60,415 nt of DNA from Limnoraphis robusta CS-951 (GCF_000972705.2 NZ_LATL02000123.1:1-60415), one strand, 5' to 3'. Positions 35,993 to 45,052 are shown, counted from the stretch's first letter. Translations and numbers: made by a program. The notes: generated by a model not told the origin, from the sequence alone.

Positions 35993-37330
35993 ATGACACA
36001 GGTTGAATCATTAAAAATACCGATCTGGATGCAGAGAATTGAATACATCACTAATCCAGTTAGCTATTGGGAAAGGGCTTACCGAACCTATTCAGATGGA
36101 TTTTGGGCAAAGGGAATCGATTTTGGTCGCCCTCTGGTGGTCTTTTACACACCGGAAGCGGCTCAACAAATTATTGAAAACCGTCATGGGCATTTGACTA
36201 CGACTGCATTTGACAGTGAACTGAAGGCAATCTTTGGAGACAGTTCTTTTTTCACCCTCGAAGGTATGCGTCATCAACAGGTGCGAAAGCTGTTGATCCC
36301 AAAACTTCATGGCAAGTGCATTCACTCCTATGGGCAGTTAATTTGTGACTTAGTGAATGATGTCATGCAAGCAGTACCCGCCCATCAACCTTTTTTGGTT
36401 TGGGAGACGGCGCAAGAGATATCCATGCAAGTGATGATTAAGCTCTTGTTTGGCTCCTATCAGCAAGAGCGCTATCAACAAATTAAACGCTTGATGGTTG
36501 AGATGATCGGTTTATTTGCCTCCAACATTGTAGGTATTCCCTTATTTTTTCGATTCTTACAACAGGATTTTGGCTCATTCAGTCCTTGGGGAAAGTTTCT
36601 TAAGGAACGTCAGCAAATGCAAGAGTTAATCTATAGCGAAATTGCGGAACGTCGCAGCCATCCTGACTTAGAAAAACCCGATATTCTCACCTTATTAATG
36701 TCGGCGACGGATGAACAGGGAAACTCTCTAACAGATGAAGAATTATTAGGTCAAGTCTTATCGCTGTTGTTTACTGGAAATGAATCAACCGCAGCGTCTA
36801 TTGCTTGGTCTTGGTATCGGGTTTATGGCGATGCTGAAATTCAAGCCAAATTATTGGCAGAATTGAATAACTTAGGTAATTCTCCTGACCCTCTTGAGAT
36901 TGTTCGCCTCCCCTATCTCAGTGCAGTTTGTAATGAGACGTTGCGGATGTATCCTGTTACCATGTTTATGATTCCTCGGTTAGTGAAAGCAACCACTAAA
37001 ATTAGCGATCGCACTGTCGATCCTGGAATGTTAGTGACTGTGGGAACCTATGTGATTCATCATCGCGAAGATATTTATCCCCAACCCGAAACCTTCAAAC
37101 CAGAGCGTTTTCTAAATCATCGCTTTTCTCCCTATGAATTTTTGCCCTTTGGTGGGGGAATGCGAGGGTGTATTGGAGGAGAAATAGCCCTTTATCAACT
37201 AAAACTGGCTCTGGCGATGGTTGTTTCTCGCTATCAGCTAGAACTAATGAATCATCGTCCCGTTTTTCCTCAACGCCGCAATACTGTATTAATGCCAACG
37301 CAGCTTAGGATGAGAAAGCACGTTGCTTGA
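35993..37330 (+). CDS. Cytochrome P450
   Basis: This is a 445-residue haem monooxygenase of the soluble bacterial/CYP110-like kind. Signatures are the I-helix (LLFTGNESTAAS, about 262-273), the ExxR (NETLRMYP, about 313-320) and the haem loop FLPFGGGMRGCIGGEIAL, with the thiolate Cys near residue 395. It is preceded by a 130-base gap, the largest since the ankyrin gene, so a secondary promoter is possible. There is no adjacent ferredoxin or reductase; cyanobacterial P450s commonly use general ferredoxin. It probably adds another oxygen to the product. Confidence 0.92.
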   Translation: MTQVESLKIPIWMQRIEYITNPVSYWERAYRTYSDGFWAKGIDFGRPLVVFYTPEAAQQIIENRHGHLTTTAFDSELKAIFGDSSFFTLEGMRHQQVRKLLIPKLHGKCIHSYGQLICDLVNDVMQAVPAHQPFLVWETAQEISMQVMIKLLFGSYQQERYQQIKRLMVEMIGLFASNIVGIPLFFRFLQQDFGSFSPWGKFLKERQQMQELIYSEIAERRSHPDLEKPDILTLLMSATDEQGNSLTDEELLGQVLSLLFTGNESTAASIAWSWYRVYGDAEIQAKLLAELNNLGNSPDPLEIVRLPYLSAVCNETLRMYPVTMFMIPRLVKATTKISDRTVDPGMLVTVGTYVIHHREDIYPQPETFKPERFLNHRFSPYEFLPFGGGMRGCIGGEIALYQLKLALAMVVSRYQLELMNHRPVFPQRRNTVLMPTQLRMRKHVA

Positions 37331-37398
37331 AGCGGGATGAAATCTGATTTTTAATCTCAATTACAACAACAATGACTCCAAGATGAACCGCGATCATA

Positions 37399-38679
37399 AT
37401 GAAAACTCATTTCTTAGTTCAAAGGCGTATCTCTCAGCGTTATTTGGCTTTGCTCAATGAAGAGAGGCAAAGACGATTAAAAGCGATAAAAACCCATTTA
37501 ATTGACCATCCTAATGCCCCTTTATCTAAGGAAAATTTAATCTTTACCCTTGTAGATTATATTCCTATACTGCGGCTATTGCGACTGAGAAAAACCGTTC
37601 ATCCCCAAGAAACATTAGGAGATAATGTTGAAAACTATCAGGTCTTGTTTCCTCCTGAAAGAATAGAGTTTGGTGTTAATGAGATTGACCGAGATTTTCT
37701 CAAGATTTGTCTTTATTACAAAAAAGATTATTTTGAGCGCTCGGAAATATTTGTATGTGATGTGGTTCCCGCCTATGTACATATGGGTTTAGGAACTATC
37801 TGTACAAAAGACTTTAGGGTAATTGTTGATTCAGGTATGCAGTATAGAGTTACAATTGCCAGATGGAGGCTTGCGTACTTTGATCGCCTGAAACTTCTCT
37901 GGTCGCAACATTTACCGATCGCAGCCCTCTACATTTTTTCACTTTCAGCCGAAAACTTTTGGCACTTTCTATATGACTCCATCCCCCGAATTTATTCGGC
38001 TATGCTTGCAAGACCCAATCAAAAATTAACAGTTCTTGTACCCGACACTTTGCCGAATTCGTTTAAAGAACTTTTATCCTGTGTTTTACCCGAAAATTTT
38101 GACACGATATCGGTTCCACAAGGCTCTTGGGTTAAAGTAGACCGTTTGATTATGCCCTCTTATGTCAGTCGTTGTGAAAATGGATTTTTGCCTTCTGAGT
38201 ATTACGAATATATTAGAAACTGTGTGTTCAAGAAATTTGATCTCGCGACCGTTGAAAATCCCACTGAACGCATCTATATTTCCCGCGCCCATGCAAAACA
38301 TCGCAGAGTCTTGAATGAAGATGAAATTATTCAGTACCTAAATAACTATGGATTTAAAGTGGTTTTTCTTGAAAAGATGTCGTTTAGAGAACAAGTGAAA
38401 CTCTTTACTCAAGCGGAAGTTATTGTAGCACCTCACGGTGCAGGTTTAGCAACGACTCTATTCTCAGGAAAAATTAAAATATTAGTTTTGTACCCCGAAA
38501 GTTCTCCTACACCGTTCTTCTTTACCCAATTTAAAGGGCTTGGTCAAGAACATTACTTTATGACGCACGATCAGTTTGATGAGAATGCTGATTTTAAAGT
38601 AGATTTGTTTGAATTCAAGCAGGTCTTGCATGGACAGATGAAATTGCAACCCAAGTCAGACTATTCACATTGTGTTTAA
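37399..38679 (+). CDS. GT61 family glycosyltransferase (DUF563), copy 1
   Basis: This 426-residue protein has the GT61/DUF563 region at about 150-400: ENFWHFLYDSIPRIY, RIYISRAHAKHRRVLNEDEI and VIVAPHGAGLATTLFSG, the last being the family hallmark. GT61 enzymes transfer pentoses or hexosamines to proteins, lipids or polysaccharides; bacterial ones are mostly found in envelope-glycan loci. The N-terminal 130 residues are basic and unassigned. It begins about 70 bases after the P450 stop. A second, diverged GT61 gene lies at 48843. The acceptor may be a small molecule or an envelope glycan. Confidence 0.82.
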   Translation: MKTHFLVQRRISQRYLALLNEERQRRLKAIKTHLIDHPNAPLSKENLIFTLVDYIPILRLLRLRKTVHPQETLGDNVENYQVLFPPERIEFGVNEIDRDFLKICLYYKKDYFERSEIFVCDVVPAYVHMGLGTICTKDFRVIVDSGMQYRVTIARWRLAYFDRLKLLWSQHLPIAALYIFSLSAENFWHFLYDSIPRIYSAMLARPNQKLTVLVPDTLPNSFKELLSCVLPENFDTISVPQGSWVKVDRLIMPSYVSRCENGFLPSEYYEYIRNCVFKKFDLATVENPTERIYISRAHAKHRRVLNEDEIIQYLNNYGFKVVFLEKMSFREQVKLFTQAEVIVAPHGAGLATTLFSGKIKILVLYPESSPTPFFFTQFKGLGQEHYFMTHDQFDENADFKVDLFEFKQVLHGQMKLQPKSDYSHCV

Positions 38680-38692
38680 TTAATAAATTATC

Positions 38693-39628
38693 ATGGATAA
38701 TATTACATCAACTCAAAATGGAACAGTAGTAGAAAATCGCCCAGTTATCTGTATAGTAGGGACTTTGAGGGCAGTCAATTTAACGTATCAAAACTTGATT
38801 GAAAAAGTCATTGAGCCTTTAAATGCTGATTTAGTCTTCTGTGTATCTCGCATGAGTTCTGAAGATGAAGCTTCTCTAGACAAATTTAGAAATTATAATA
38901 TCGTTGACATCTGTATCTACGAAGATGGAAAAAACGGATATCAAGACTTTTTAGAAAACTTTTGCAATCAACTCACTCCCGAACAACAGAAACAATGGCA
39001 TAAATACTTTGAAATTGAAGGAAATTGGCTAGGAGGAATAAAGGGGCGTAGAGGTTCAGGCTTTCATTTGAATTTCAATTATTGGAAACTCTGGGATAGA
39101 CTACAAGCTTTGAAAAACAGTGGTTCTGATTATCAGAGATTTATAATCACAAGAACAGATTTATTATGGCTGGTAGAACATCCACCCTTAAATTTACTCG
39201 ATCCAAAATTCGTCTGGATACCCACAGGAGAAAATTACAACGGCTACAACGATCGCCATGCAATTTGTAGCACCCAAAATGTTGAAAATTACCTCAGTAT
39301 ATTTGCATCGATGATTAGCTTAAAAGCCTTGAATTATATCTATAACAATCTAGATGAAAATAACTTAAATCACGAAAGACATCTTAAGAGTCATTTAGAC
39401 TATTGCGGAGTAGAAGTTGCTAGCTTCAAAAATGTCGCTTATTTAACCGGAGACCCAGAAAGTCTGACGAACTGGGCTTCCGTAAAAACCAAATTAATTG
39501 ACGAAAAAGAGTATGCTTACAAATATGAAAAAGAACTCTTAAGTTCCCTCAAACATATGAAGGAATTCAAGAGTCACAAAAATTGGAAGATGATGTTGTT
39601 TGATGAAGCGAAGGAGAATGATCAGTAA
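38693..39628 (+). CDS. Unrecognised protein, possible glycosyltransferase-like fold
   Basis: This 311-residue protein starts 13 bases after the GT61 gene. It has an N-terminal Rossmann-like strand (PVICIVGTLRAVNLTYQNLIEKVIEPL), a central RFIITRTDLLWLVEHPPLNLL and a WIPTGENYNGYNDRHAICS stretch. The RTDLLW...NDRHA pattern recalls an uncharacterised family near glycan genes, in which the Asp residues could hold a metal-bound nucleotide sugar. No firm assignment. Context (GT61 upstream, sugar-phosphate isomerase downstream) supports a role in sugar transfer. Confidence 0.55.
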   Translation: MDNITSTQNGTVVENRPVICIVGTLRAVNLTYQNLIEKVIEPLNADLVFCVSRMSSEDEASLDKFRNYNIVDICIYEDGKNGYQDFLENFCNQLTPEQQKQWHKYFEIEGNWLGGIKGRRGSGFHLNFNYWKLWDRLQALKNSGSDYQRFIITRTDLLWLVEHPPLNLLDPKFVWIPTGENYNGYNDRHAICSTQNVENYLSIFASMISLKALNYIYNNLDENNLNHERHLKSHLDYCGVEVASFKNVAYLTGDPESLTNWASVKTKLIDEKEYAYKYEKELLSSLKHMKEFKSHKNWKMMLFDEAKENDQ

Positions 39629-39708
39629 AAGAAGCCTTAATCTTTGAAATTTGGTTTTGAACTTAAGTCAAGTCGTGCTAACTATTACGATAACGCTCTA
39701 GATCTAAA

Positions 39709-40698
39709 ATGTCTATTAATGAAATGATTAAGAAGCAACTGAAAACGGTTGTAGAACAAGAAATTAGCGCAGTGGTAAAACTCCATGAAACTATCGATGA
39801 TTCCTGGTCACAAGCTGTACTAACGATCCGAGACTGTAAAGGTAAAATAGTCGTTTCTGGAGTGGGAAAAAGCGGTAATATTTGCCAGAAGATAGCGGCT
39901 TCATTTACATCGACAGGAATGCCTTCAATCTTTGTTCATCCCACAGAAGCCAGTCATGGAGATTTAGGTTTATTAGATAGCAGAGATGTTCTGATTATAC
40001 TCTCCGCTTCCGGTCAAACCACTGAGCTATTAGACATAGTACAATATGCTTCACGCCTAAAAGTACCCATTATTATCGTCACTAAAAATCAGACTAGCTC
40101 CTTAGCCCATTTTGCAGATATTATCTTACAAATTCCTAACTTTCCAGAAGCCTGTATTAACGGTTTAGCGCCGACAACATCAACAACCTGTCAACTTGTC
40201 TTAGGTGATGCGTTAGCTATAACTGTGATGTCTTTACGAGGTTTTACATCGGATAATTTTAAGGAACTTCATCCAGGGGGAAATTTAGGTGCATTACTTG
40301 TTCCCGTGAAGAATATAATGTATGTAAACGAAAAAATGCCTCTAATTGACTTGAGCGCATCCATTAAAGAAGCCATTATCGAAATGAATTCTAAAAGCTT
40401 AGGATGTGTTGGTATTGTTAATCATCGAAATCAATACGTTGGGATTTTCACAGATGGAGATCTTCGTCGAAGTTTGGAAGCTGAAGTTTCTTTGGAAGAA
40501 CCTGTTAGTCAATACATGACCCCCTCACCTTTATCTATTTCCCCTGAGATGATGATTTCAGAATTACTCATGTTTTTCAAAAATAAAGGAGTACCTAATG
40601 TTTTTGTTGTCAAAGACAAGATACCAATTGGGATTGTTCATGTCCATCAATTAGCTTCGATTTCAAATATGAATGTACCAAAGATTATGCAAACATGA
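39709..40698 (+). CDS. kdsD: KpsF/GutQ family arabinose-5-phosphate isomerase
   Basis: This 329-residue sugar-phosphate isomerase interconverts ribulose-5-phosphate and arabinose-5-phosphate in the family, the entry to Kdo-type sugars. The SIS domain (about 30-170) shows GVGKSGNICQKIAASFTSTG and SASGQTTELLDIV. Two CBS domains follow (about 205-325), with FTDGDLRR. Most cyanobacteria do not make Kdo-lipid A, so the product may feed a different sugar in this locus, possibly the moiety used by the neighbouring nucleotidyltransferase and GT61 genes. Same strand, 80 bases after the previous gene. Confidence 0.88.
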   Translation: MSINEMIKKQLKTVVEQEISAVVKLHETIDDSWSQAVLTIRDCKGKIVVSGVGKSGNICQKIAASFTSTGMPSIFVHPTEASHGDLGLLDSRDVLIILSASGQTTELLDIVQYASRLKVPIIIVTKNQTSSLAHFADIILQIPNFPEACINGLAPTTSTTCQLVLGDALAITVMSLRGFTSDNFKELHPGGNLGALLVPVKNIMYVNEKMPLIDLSASIKEAIIEMNSKSLGCVGIVNHRNQYVGIFTDGDLRRSLEAEVSLEEPVSQYMTPSPLSISPEMMISELLMFFKNKGVPNVFVVKDKIPIGIVHVHQLASISNMNVPKIMQT

Positions 40699-40743
40699 TA
40701 TAGTAAGTATTCAAACCTCTGTTGAGATAATGGAGCGTCAATC

Positions 40744-42264
40744 GTGAAGCTACAGGAAATTCCCTGGGTAATTGTTCAGGCAGGTGGCCAAGGAAATCGA
40801 TTAAAACACTATACTTGGAATAAACCCAAGTGTTTACTTTCAGTTGCAGGTCAACCCCTCATCTATCATTGTTTTGATCGCTTTCCATCGGCTAATTTTC
40901 TAGTCATAGGAGATTATCTTTATGACGTTTTAGACAAATATCTAAGGGTTTTTCCACCCCAAGCTTCCGTGAAGTTAATTTTAGCAGAAACCAAAGGAAC
41001 GCTCTCAGGTATTGATCGAGCCTTAACCTATATTACGGATAACGATCCATTTTTATTAGTCTGGTGTGATTTACTGTTTGAAAAAATACCTAATATTCAG
41101 ATTGATGGACAGAACTGGATTGGCCTTAGTCGTTCTTTCAAATGTCGCTGGTCTTATGATAACAGTGGAATTTGTGTAGAGAAAGCTTCAACAGAACGAG
41201 GAATAGCCGGATTTTTCGTATTTCAAAATAAAGCCATTCTCAAAGATATCCCATCATCAGGAGAGTATGTTCGTTGGCTCTCTCAACAACCTATACAATT
41301 TAACGAAATTTTTCTTGATAATACCTATGAACTCGGAACTGTAGATAATCTCACAGAATATCAAGCAACAAAACTCGTTAGTCGTTTCTTTAACTCGGTG
41401 GAGATTTCAGAAAATAAAGTCATCAAAAAAGCACGAGTTCAAGAATTTGAGAAATTAATTGATAGAGAGTGCAATTGGTATCGCGTTGTTCACTCACTTG
41501 GATTTGATCGTACCCCAACCTTACTGTCTGAACACCCGATGACTATCTCTAGAATTATCGGGTCACATCCTTTTGAGTTAAAAGTTGACTTTCAGCAAAA
41601 AAAAGAGATTCTGACTGACATTTTTCAAACTTTAACTCGGCTCCATCATTGCGTCCAAAAAGTTGCTGACCCCAAAGTTATAAGAGAAGTTTACCTTCAG
41701 AAAACTTATAGTCGTGTTAATAGTGTTGCTCAACTCATTCCTTTTTTCGACCAGCCAACAATTCAAGTCAATGGTTTGTTCTGTCGAAATCCCTTTCATA
41801 CTCAATATGAAAATTGGTTGTCTCAACTTGTTGATGAAATTCAAGTTGATGAATTTACACTTATTCATGGCGATCCGACTTTCTCTAATATGCTGATAGA
41901 TCATTACAACCAAGCTTGGCTAATCGATCCTAGAGGTTACTTTGGTTCAAGCTTGCTGTACGGCGATCCGATGTATGATTGGGCAAAATTGTACTACTCA
42001 GTTGTCGGAGATTACGATTGTTTTAACCGTCGTCAATTTCAGCTTAAAATTATCGGAAAACAAGTTTATCTTGATATAAAAAGTAATGACTGGAAAGATT
42101 TAGAACCAATGTTTGCGGAAAAATTGCCGACACAAATGCCTGTTATTCGCCTGTTACATTCTTTGATTTGGCTCTCATTATCAGGATATGTAAAAGATGA
42201 CTATGACTCAATACTCGCTAGTTTTTATAATGGATTATATTGGTTGGAGACTGTGGTAAGATGA
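40744..42264 (+). CDS. Bifunctional nucleotidyltransferase / phosphotransferase (APH-like kinase) fusion
   Basis: In this 506-residue protein, residues about 1-225 are a sugar- or choline-phosphate-type nucleotidyltransferase (VQAGGQGNRLKHYTWNKPKCLL, with GNRL replacing the common GTRL). Residues about 230-506 are an aminoglycoside/choline-kinase-like domain: TLIHGDPTFSNMLID is the catalytic loop and WLIDPRG the metal-binding Asp. Together it could phosphorylate a substrate and then form its NDP or CDP ester, as LicA plus LicC do for choline. It overlaps the HAD gene by four bases (ATGA). Substrate unknown; a sugar, an amino alcohol or a guanidino alcohol are all possible. Confidence 0.82.
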   Translation: MKLQEIPWVIVQAGGQGNRLKHYTWNKPKCLLSVAGQPLIYHCFDRFPSANFLVIGDYLYDVLDKYLRVFPPQASVKLILAETKGTLSGIDRALTYITDNDPFLLVWCDLLFEKIPNIQIDGQNWIGLSRSFKCRWSYDNSGICVEKASTERGIAGFFVFQNKAILKDIPSSGEYVRWLSQQPIQFNEIFLDNTYELGTVDNLTEYQATKLVSRFFNSVEISENKVIKKARVQEFEKLIDRECNWYRVVHSLGFDRTPTLLSEHPMTISRIIGSHPFELKVDFQQKKEILTDIFQTLTRLHHCVQKVADPKVIREVYLQKTYSRVNSVAQLIPFFDQPTIQVNGLFCRNPFHTQYENWLSQLVDEIQVDEFTLIHGDPTFSNMLIDHYNQAWLIDPRGYFGSSLLYGDPMYDWAKLYYSVVGDYDCFNRRQFQLKIIGKQVYLDIKSNDWKDLEPMFAEKLPTQMPVIRLLHSLIWLSLSGYVKDDYDSILASFYNGLYWLETVVR

Positions 42265-42635
42265 CAGAATTAGTCTTAAGTTGTTTACCCAAAACTTGGT
42301 TAATCGACATTGATGGGGTTATCCTTAAACATAACGGCTACAAGCAAGATGGTGAAATTTTACTCCCTGGAGTTAAGAAATTTTGGCATCAAATCTCTCA
42401 GGAAGACTTTGTTATTCTGCTCACCGCCCGCACAGAAGAAATGCGTGAAGCCACATTGTCTTTATTAGATAACCACGGACTGCGCTATAATATTGCCATT
42501 TTTGGTGTGCCTACAGGAGAACGAATTTGTATCAACGATAAAAAAGCCTCTGGGCTGCTCACCAGTTATGCTGTAAACTTATGGAGAGATGTAGGATTAG
42601 ATAGTTTGAAAGTTGTAAAAAATCCAGACCTTTGA
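42261..42635 (+). CDS. HAD-like phosphatase
   Basis: The start at ATG 42261 overlaps the preceding stop; the longer frame from 42240 lies within the previous gene. The 124-residue protein is a minimal HAD fold: WLIDIDGVIL holds the nucleophile Asp16 and Asp18, VILLTAR is motif II, and CINDKKASG gives the C-terminal Lys/Asp motif. It has no cap domain of note. Coupled to the nucleotidyltransferase-kinase, it may dephosphorylate an intermediate of the same branch, as GmhB-type or Kdo8P-phosphatase-type HADs do in nucleotide-sugar pathways. That pairing is inferred. Confidence 0.78.
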   Translation: MTELVLSCLPKTWLIDIDGVILKHNGYKQDGEILLPGVKKFWHQISQEDFVILLTARTEEMREATLSLLDNHGLRYNIAIFGVPTGERICINDKKASGLLTSYAVNLWRDVGLDSLKVVKNPDL

Positions 42636-42663
42636 TATCAAGCAAAATTAGGAAGAAGCTTTT

Positions 42664-43404
42664 ATGAATAATTCTCAACCTGAAATTGACAAGCTTTCCC
42701 AACCCGATAACTCACTGACTTTGGAAACAAGAACACAAAAGCAACGTGAGATTTATGACGCCTTTGAGAAATTTATTTTTAGTGATGATACGAAAATATT
42801 AGCCAAGCTAGTTGCCCGAACCCTGCTTTTTGAACAAATTATTAATGTTCCAGGGGATATAATAGAAGCTGGAGTCTATAGGGGAAGTGGTATGTTAACT
42901 TGGCTAAAACTTAAAAAAATCCTCGCACCAAACGCTCTAAAAAAAGTGATAGGATTTGACTACTTTGATACAGAATCGTTACTAAATTCTTTATCTGGAC
43001 AAGACAAAGCTTCCATGAAAAGTCTATTTGAGGTGAGAGGCTACCAACATGAAGAAGGAGCAGAAAGATTTGTGCATGATCTAATTGCTAATGCGGGGTT
43101 TGATCGAAGCAGCTATGATATCGTCAAAGGTGATATTTCACAAGTTGCTCAAGAGTTTGTTGATCAAAGACCGGGTTTAAAAATATCCTGTTTATATCTA
43201 GATTTAGACTTACAATATCCCACCTATCACGCCTTGAATGCCTTTTGGGACCGAGTATCTGTTGGAGGGATGGTCGTATTCGATGAATATGCCTATCATC
43301 AATGGTCAGAAGCACGAGGAGCCGATCAATTCTTTGAAGAAAAGAATATTCAAATTCAAGCCCTTCACTATCCTTGTCCCACAGCTTACGTTATTAAACA
43401 TTAA
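42664..43404 (+). CDS. TylF/MycF-like SAM-dependent methyltransferase
   Basis: This 246-residue protein resembles macrocin O-methyltransferases. SAM-binding GDIIEAGVYRGSGMLTW is near residue 64; the DLDLQYPTYHALNAFWDRV and GGMVVFDEYAY motifs fit the magnesium-dependent TylF family, which methylates sugar hydroxyls. The Asp-Glu-Tyr replaces the more usual Asp-Asp-Tyr. It lies after the HAD gene by 28 bases. Methylation of a sugar made by the isomerase/nucleotidyltransferase module is the natural reading. Other class I methyltransferases are possible. Confidence 0.78.
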   Translation: MNNSQPEIDKLSQPDNSLTLETRTQKQREIYDAFEKFIFSDDTKILAKLVARTLLFEQIINVPGDIIEAGVYRGSGMLTWLKLKKILAPNALKKVIGFDYFDTESLLNSLSGQDKASMKSLFEVRGYQHEEGAERFVHDLIANAGFDRSSYDIVKGDISQVAQEFVDQRPGLKISCLYLDLDLQYPTYHALNAFWDRVSVGGMVVFDEYAYHQWSEARGADQFFEEKNIQIQALHYPCPTAYVIKH

Positions 43405-43424
43405 ACCGACCACCCTAAAAACTA

Positions 43425-44072
43425 ATGGATGAACAAAACTGGCAGATAAAACAGCAACTCGTGTCCTATTTTCAGGGCTTGACCTCTGAAAGTTACAAAC
43501 TTCTAGATATTTTAAAGTTATCCTCTGATATTCTTCCTCTAGAAACATTATTACCTGATTTATCAAATAAGCTTGCTCGTTTAAAAGCAAGTATGATAGA
43601 AAACTATAAAAATCTCAATCGTCCCCAGTATAACGGGAGTCAAGCACAAACCGAGCTAGGAGTGGGGATGAATTCAATCGGGATGTTGTCAGATCGACTC
43701 TCGACCTTAATAATTAAGGAGTGGTGCTTACGCAACAAGAACAACCCCAATCCAGAGAAGGCAAATGACTTATATCAAACTCACACGATGGACATTATTC
43801 ATGCTTTAGCAAACGCGAAGCCTGGTAGTTCATCAATGAATACCAAGATAACTCATCATCAATCTGATGTAACTGCTCATTCATGGGAAGAAGCATTTTA
43901 CGGTCTGCTTTCAACCAATATTGTGAATTGGGAATCTCAAGAAATTTTATATATTAAAGATATTACCACCTTGCCTTGCGAAGAGTTACGAAGCTATATC
44001 GCTTGGTTTTCATCTGGGAATATTCAGAGAAACGAATATATACAATATTGTGAAAAGTTTTATTGGCGTTGA
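43425..44072 (+). CDS. Hypothetical protein
   Basis: This 215-residue soluble, helical protein was not recognised with confidence. It has an amphipathic N-terminal third (KQQLVSYFQGLTSESYKLLD), a middle GMNSIGMLSDRLSTLIIKEWCLRNK that recalls DUF4254 glycan-locus proteins, and no evident catalytic motif. It starts 20 bases after the methyltransferase and ends 29 bases before a TauD-like gene, so it is embedded in the operon. Function unknown. Confidence 0.55.
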   Translation: MDEQNWQIKQQLVSYFQGLTSESYKLLDILKLSSDILPLETLLPDLSNKLARLKASMIENYKNLNRPQYNGSQAQTELGVGMNSIGMLSDRLSTLIIKEWCLRNKNNPNPEKANDLYQTHTMDIIHALANAKPGSSSMNTKITHHQSDVTAHSWEEAFYGLLSTNIVNWESQEILYIKDITTLPCEELRSYIAWFSSGNIQRNEYIQYCEKFYWR

Positions 44073-44101
44073 AATTAACTTTTAACTAGGAGTAATTATT
44101 C

Positions 44102-45052
44102 ATGGATAGCACAACTCAAATAACAGCACGGCTAAAAACAGATGAGTATGAAAACTTTGATATTCGTCCTCTAGCTGGACGGATTGGGGCAGAAATACTC
44201 GGACTCGATCTGAGCCAAACTCTCAGCGATGAAACCGTTGATAACATTCGCCAAGCATTAATCAAATATAAGGTAATTTTCTTTCGACGGCAGCAGCTTA
44301 CCGAGGTTAGTCAAGTTGCCTTCGCCCGACAATTTGGGGTTGTGACCACTGCACATCCAATGCTTCCATCTTTGCCGGGTCATCCAGAGATCTTAGAATT
44401 CGACTATGGACGCATGGATAACCGCACAAACCAATGGCATACAGATCTAACATTTCTTGATCGTCCTCCCTTGGCTTCAATTTTGCGTGCAGTTGAAATT
44501 CCTTCAGTCGGGGGAGATACACTATGGGCAAACACGGTAACAGCCTATCAAGATTTGCCTGCACCCTTGCGTAGCTTGGCTAACGAGCTTTGGGCCGTTC
44601 ACAGCAATACCTATAATGACTATGCCGCAGCAACGGTGAATATCTCTCAAAAGCGACAAGAATTGGGTAAAGTTTTCACCTCCACTGAATACCAGACATT
44701 GCATCCAGTCGTTCGCGTGATTCCAGAGTCGGGTGAACGGAGCCTGTTTATTGGCGCTTTTGTGCGTCAGTTTCGAGAACTTTCCGTAGATGAGTCAAGA
44801 CAAATCCTGAAGATGTTGCAGTCCTACATCATGCGTCCTGAAAATACTGTCCGTTGGCGTTGGGAACCGGGGGATATTGCCTTTTGGGATAACCGAGTCA
44901 CCCAACACTATGGAATCGATGATTTTGGTTCTCAGCCCCGTCGTGTTCAACGGGTAACAATTGCAGGAAACTTACCTGTTAGCATTGAAGGCATCGAAAG
45001 CAAGTCAGTTAAGGGGGATTCATCTGCCTATAACAGACTGAACCCGGCATAA
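44102..45052 (+). CDS. TauD/TfdA family Fe(II)/2-oxoglutarate dioxygenase
   Basis: This is a 316-residue dioxygenase of the taurine dioxygenase type, distinct from the two tandem oxygenases at 30.6-32.8 kb. Metal ligands are His113 and Asp115 (WHTDLTF) and His269 (DNRVTQHYGIDDF); the 2-oxoglutarate Arg is probably Arg280 (PRRVQR). Core elements such as LAGRIGAEILGLDLS and GGDTLWANT are typical. TauD-type enzymes often act on small sulfonates or sulfated molecules, releasing sulfite or an aldehyde. With two sulfotransferases close by, a sulfated intermediate is a possible substrate, but so is simple hydroxylation. Confidence 0.9.
   Translation: MDSTTQITARLKTDEYENFDIRPLAGRIGAEILGLDLSQTLSDETVDNIRQALIKYKVIFFRRQQLTEVSQVAFARQFGVVTTAHPMLPSLPGHPEILEFDYGRMDNRTNQWHTDLTFLDRPPLASILRAVEIPSVGGDTLWANTVTAYQDLPAPLRSLANELWAVHSNTYNDYAAATVNISQKRQELGKVFTSTEYQTLHPVVRVIPESGERSLFIGAFVRQFRELSVDESRQILKMLQSYIMRPENTVRWRWEPGDIAFWDNRVTQHYGIDDFGSQPRRVQRVTIAGNLPVSIEGIESKSVKGDSSAYNRLNPA

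Noticed and set aside
23374..37330. Saxitoxin or cylindrospermopsin cluster
   Set aside because: Shared enzyme classes only. SxtA, the Rieske oxygenases, the carbamoyltransferase and the cyr PKS/NRPS genes are absent.
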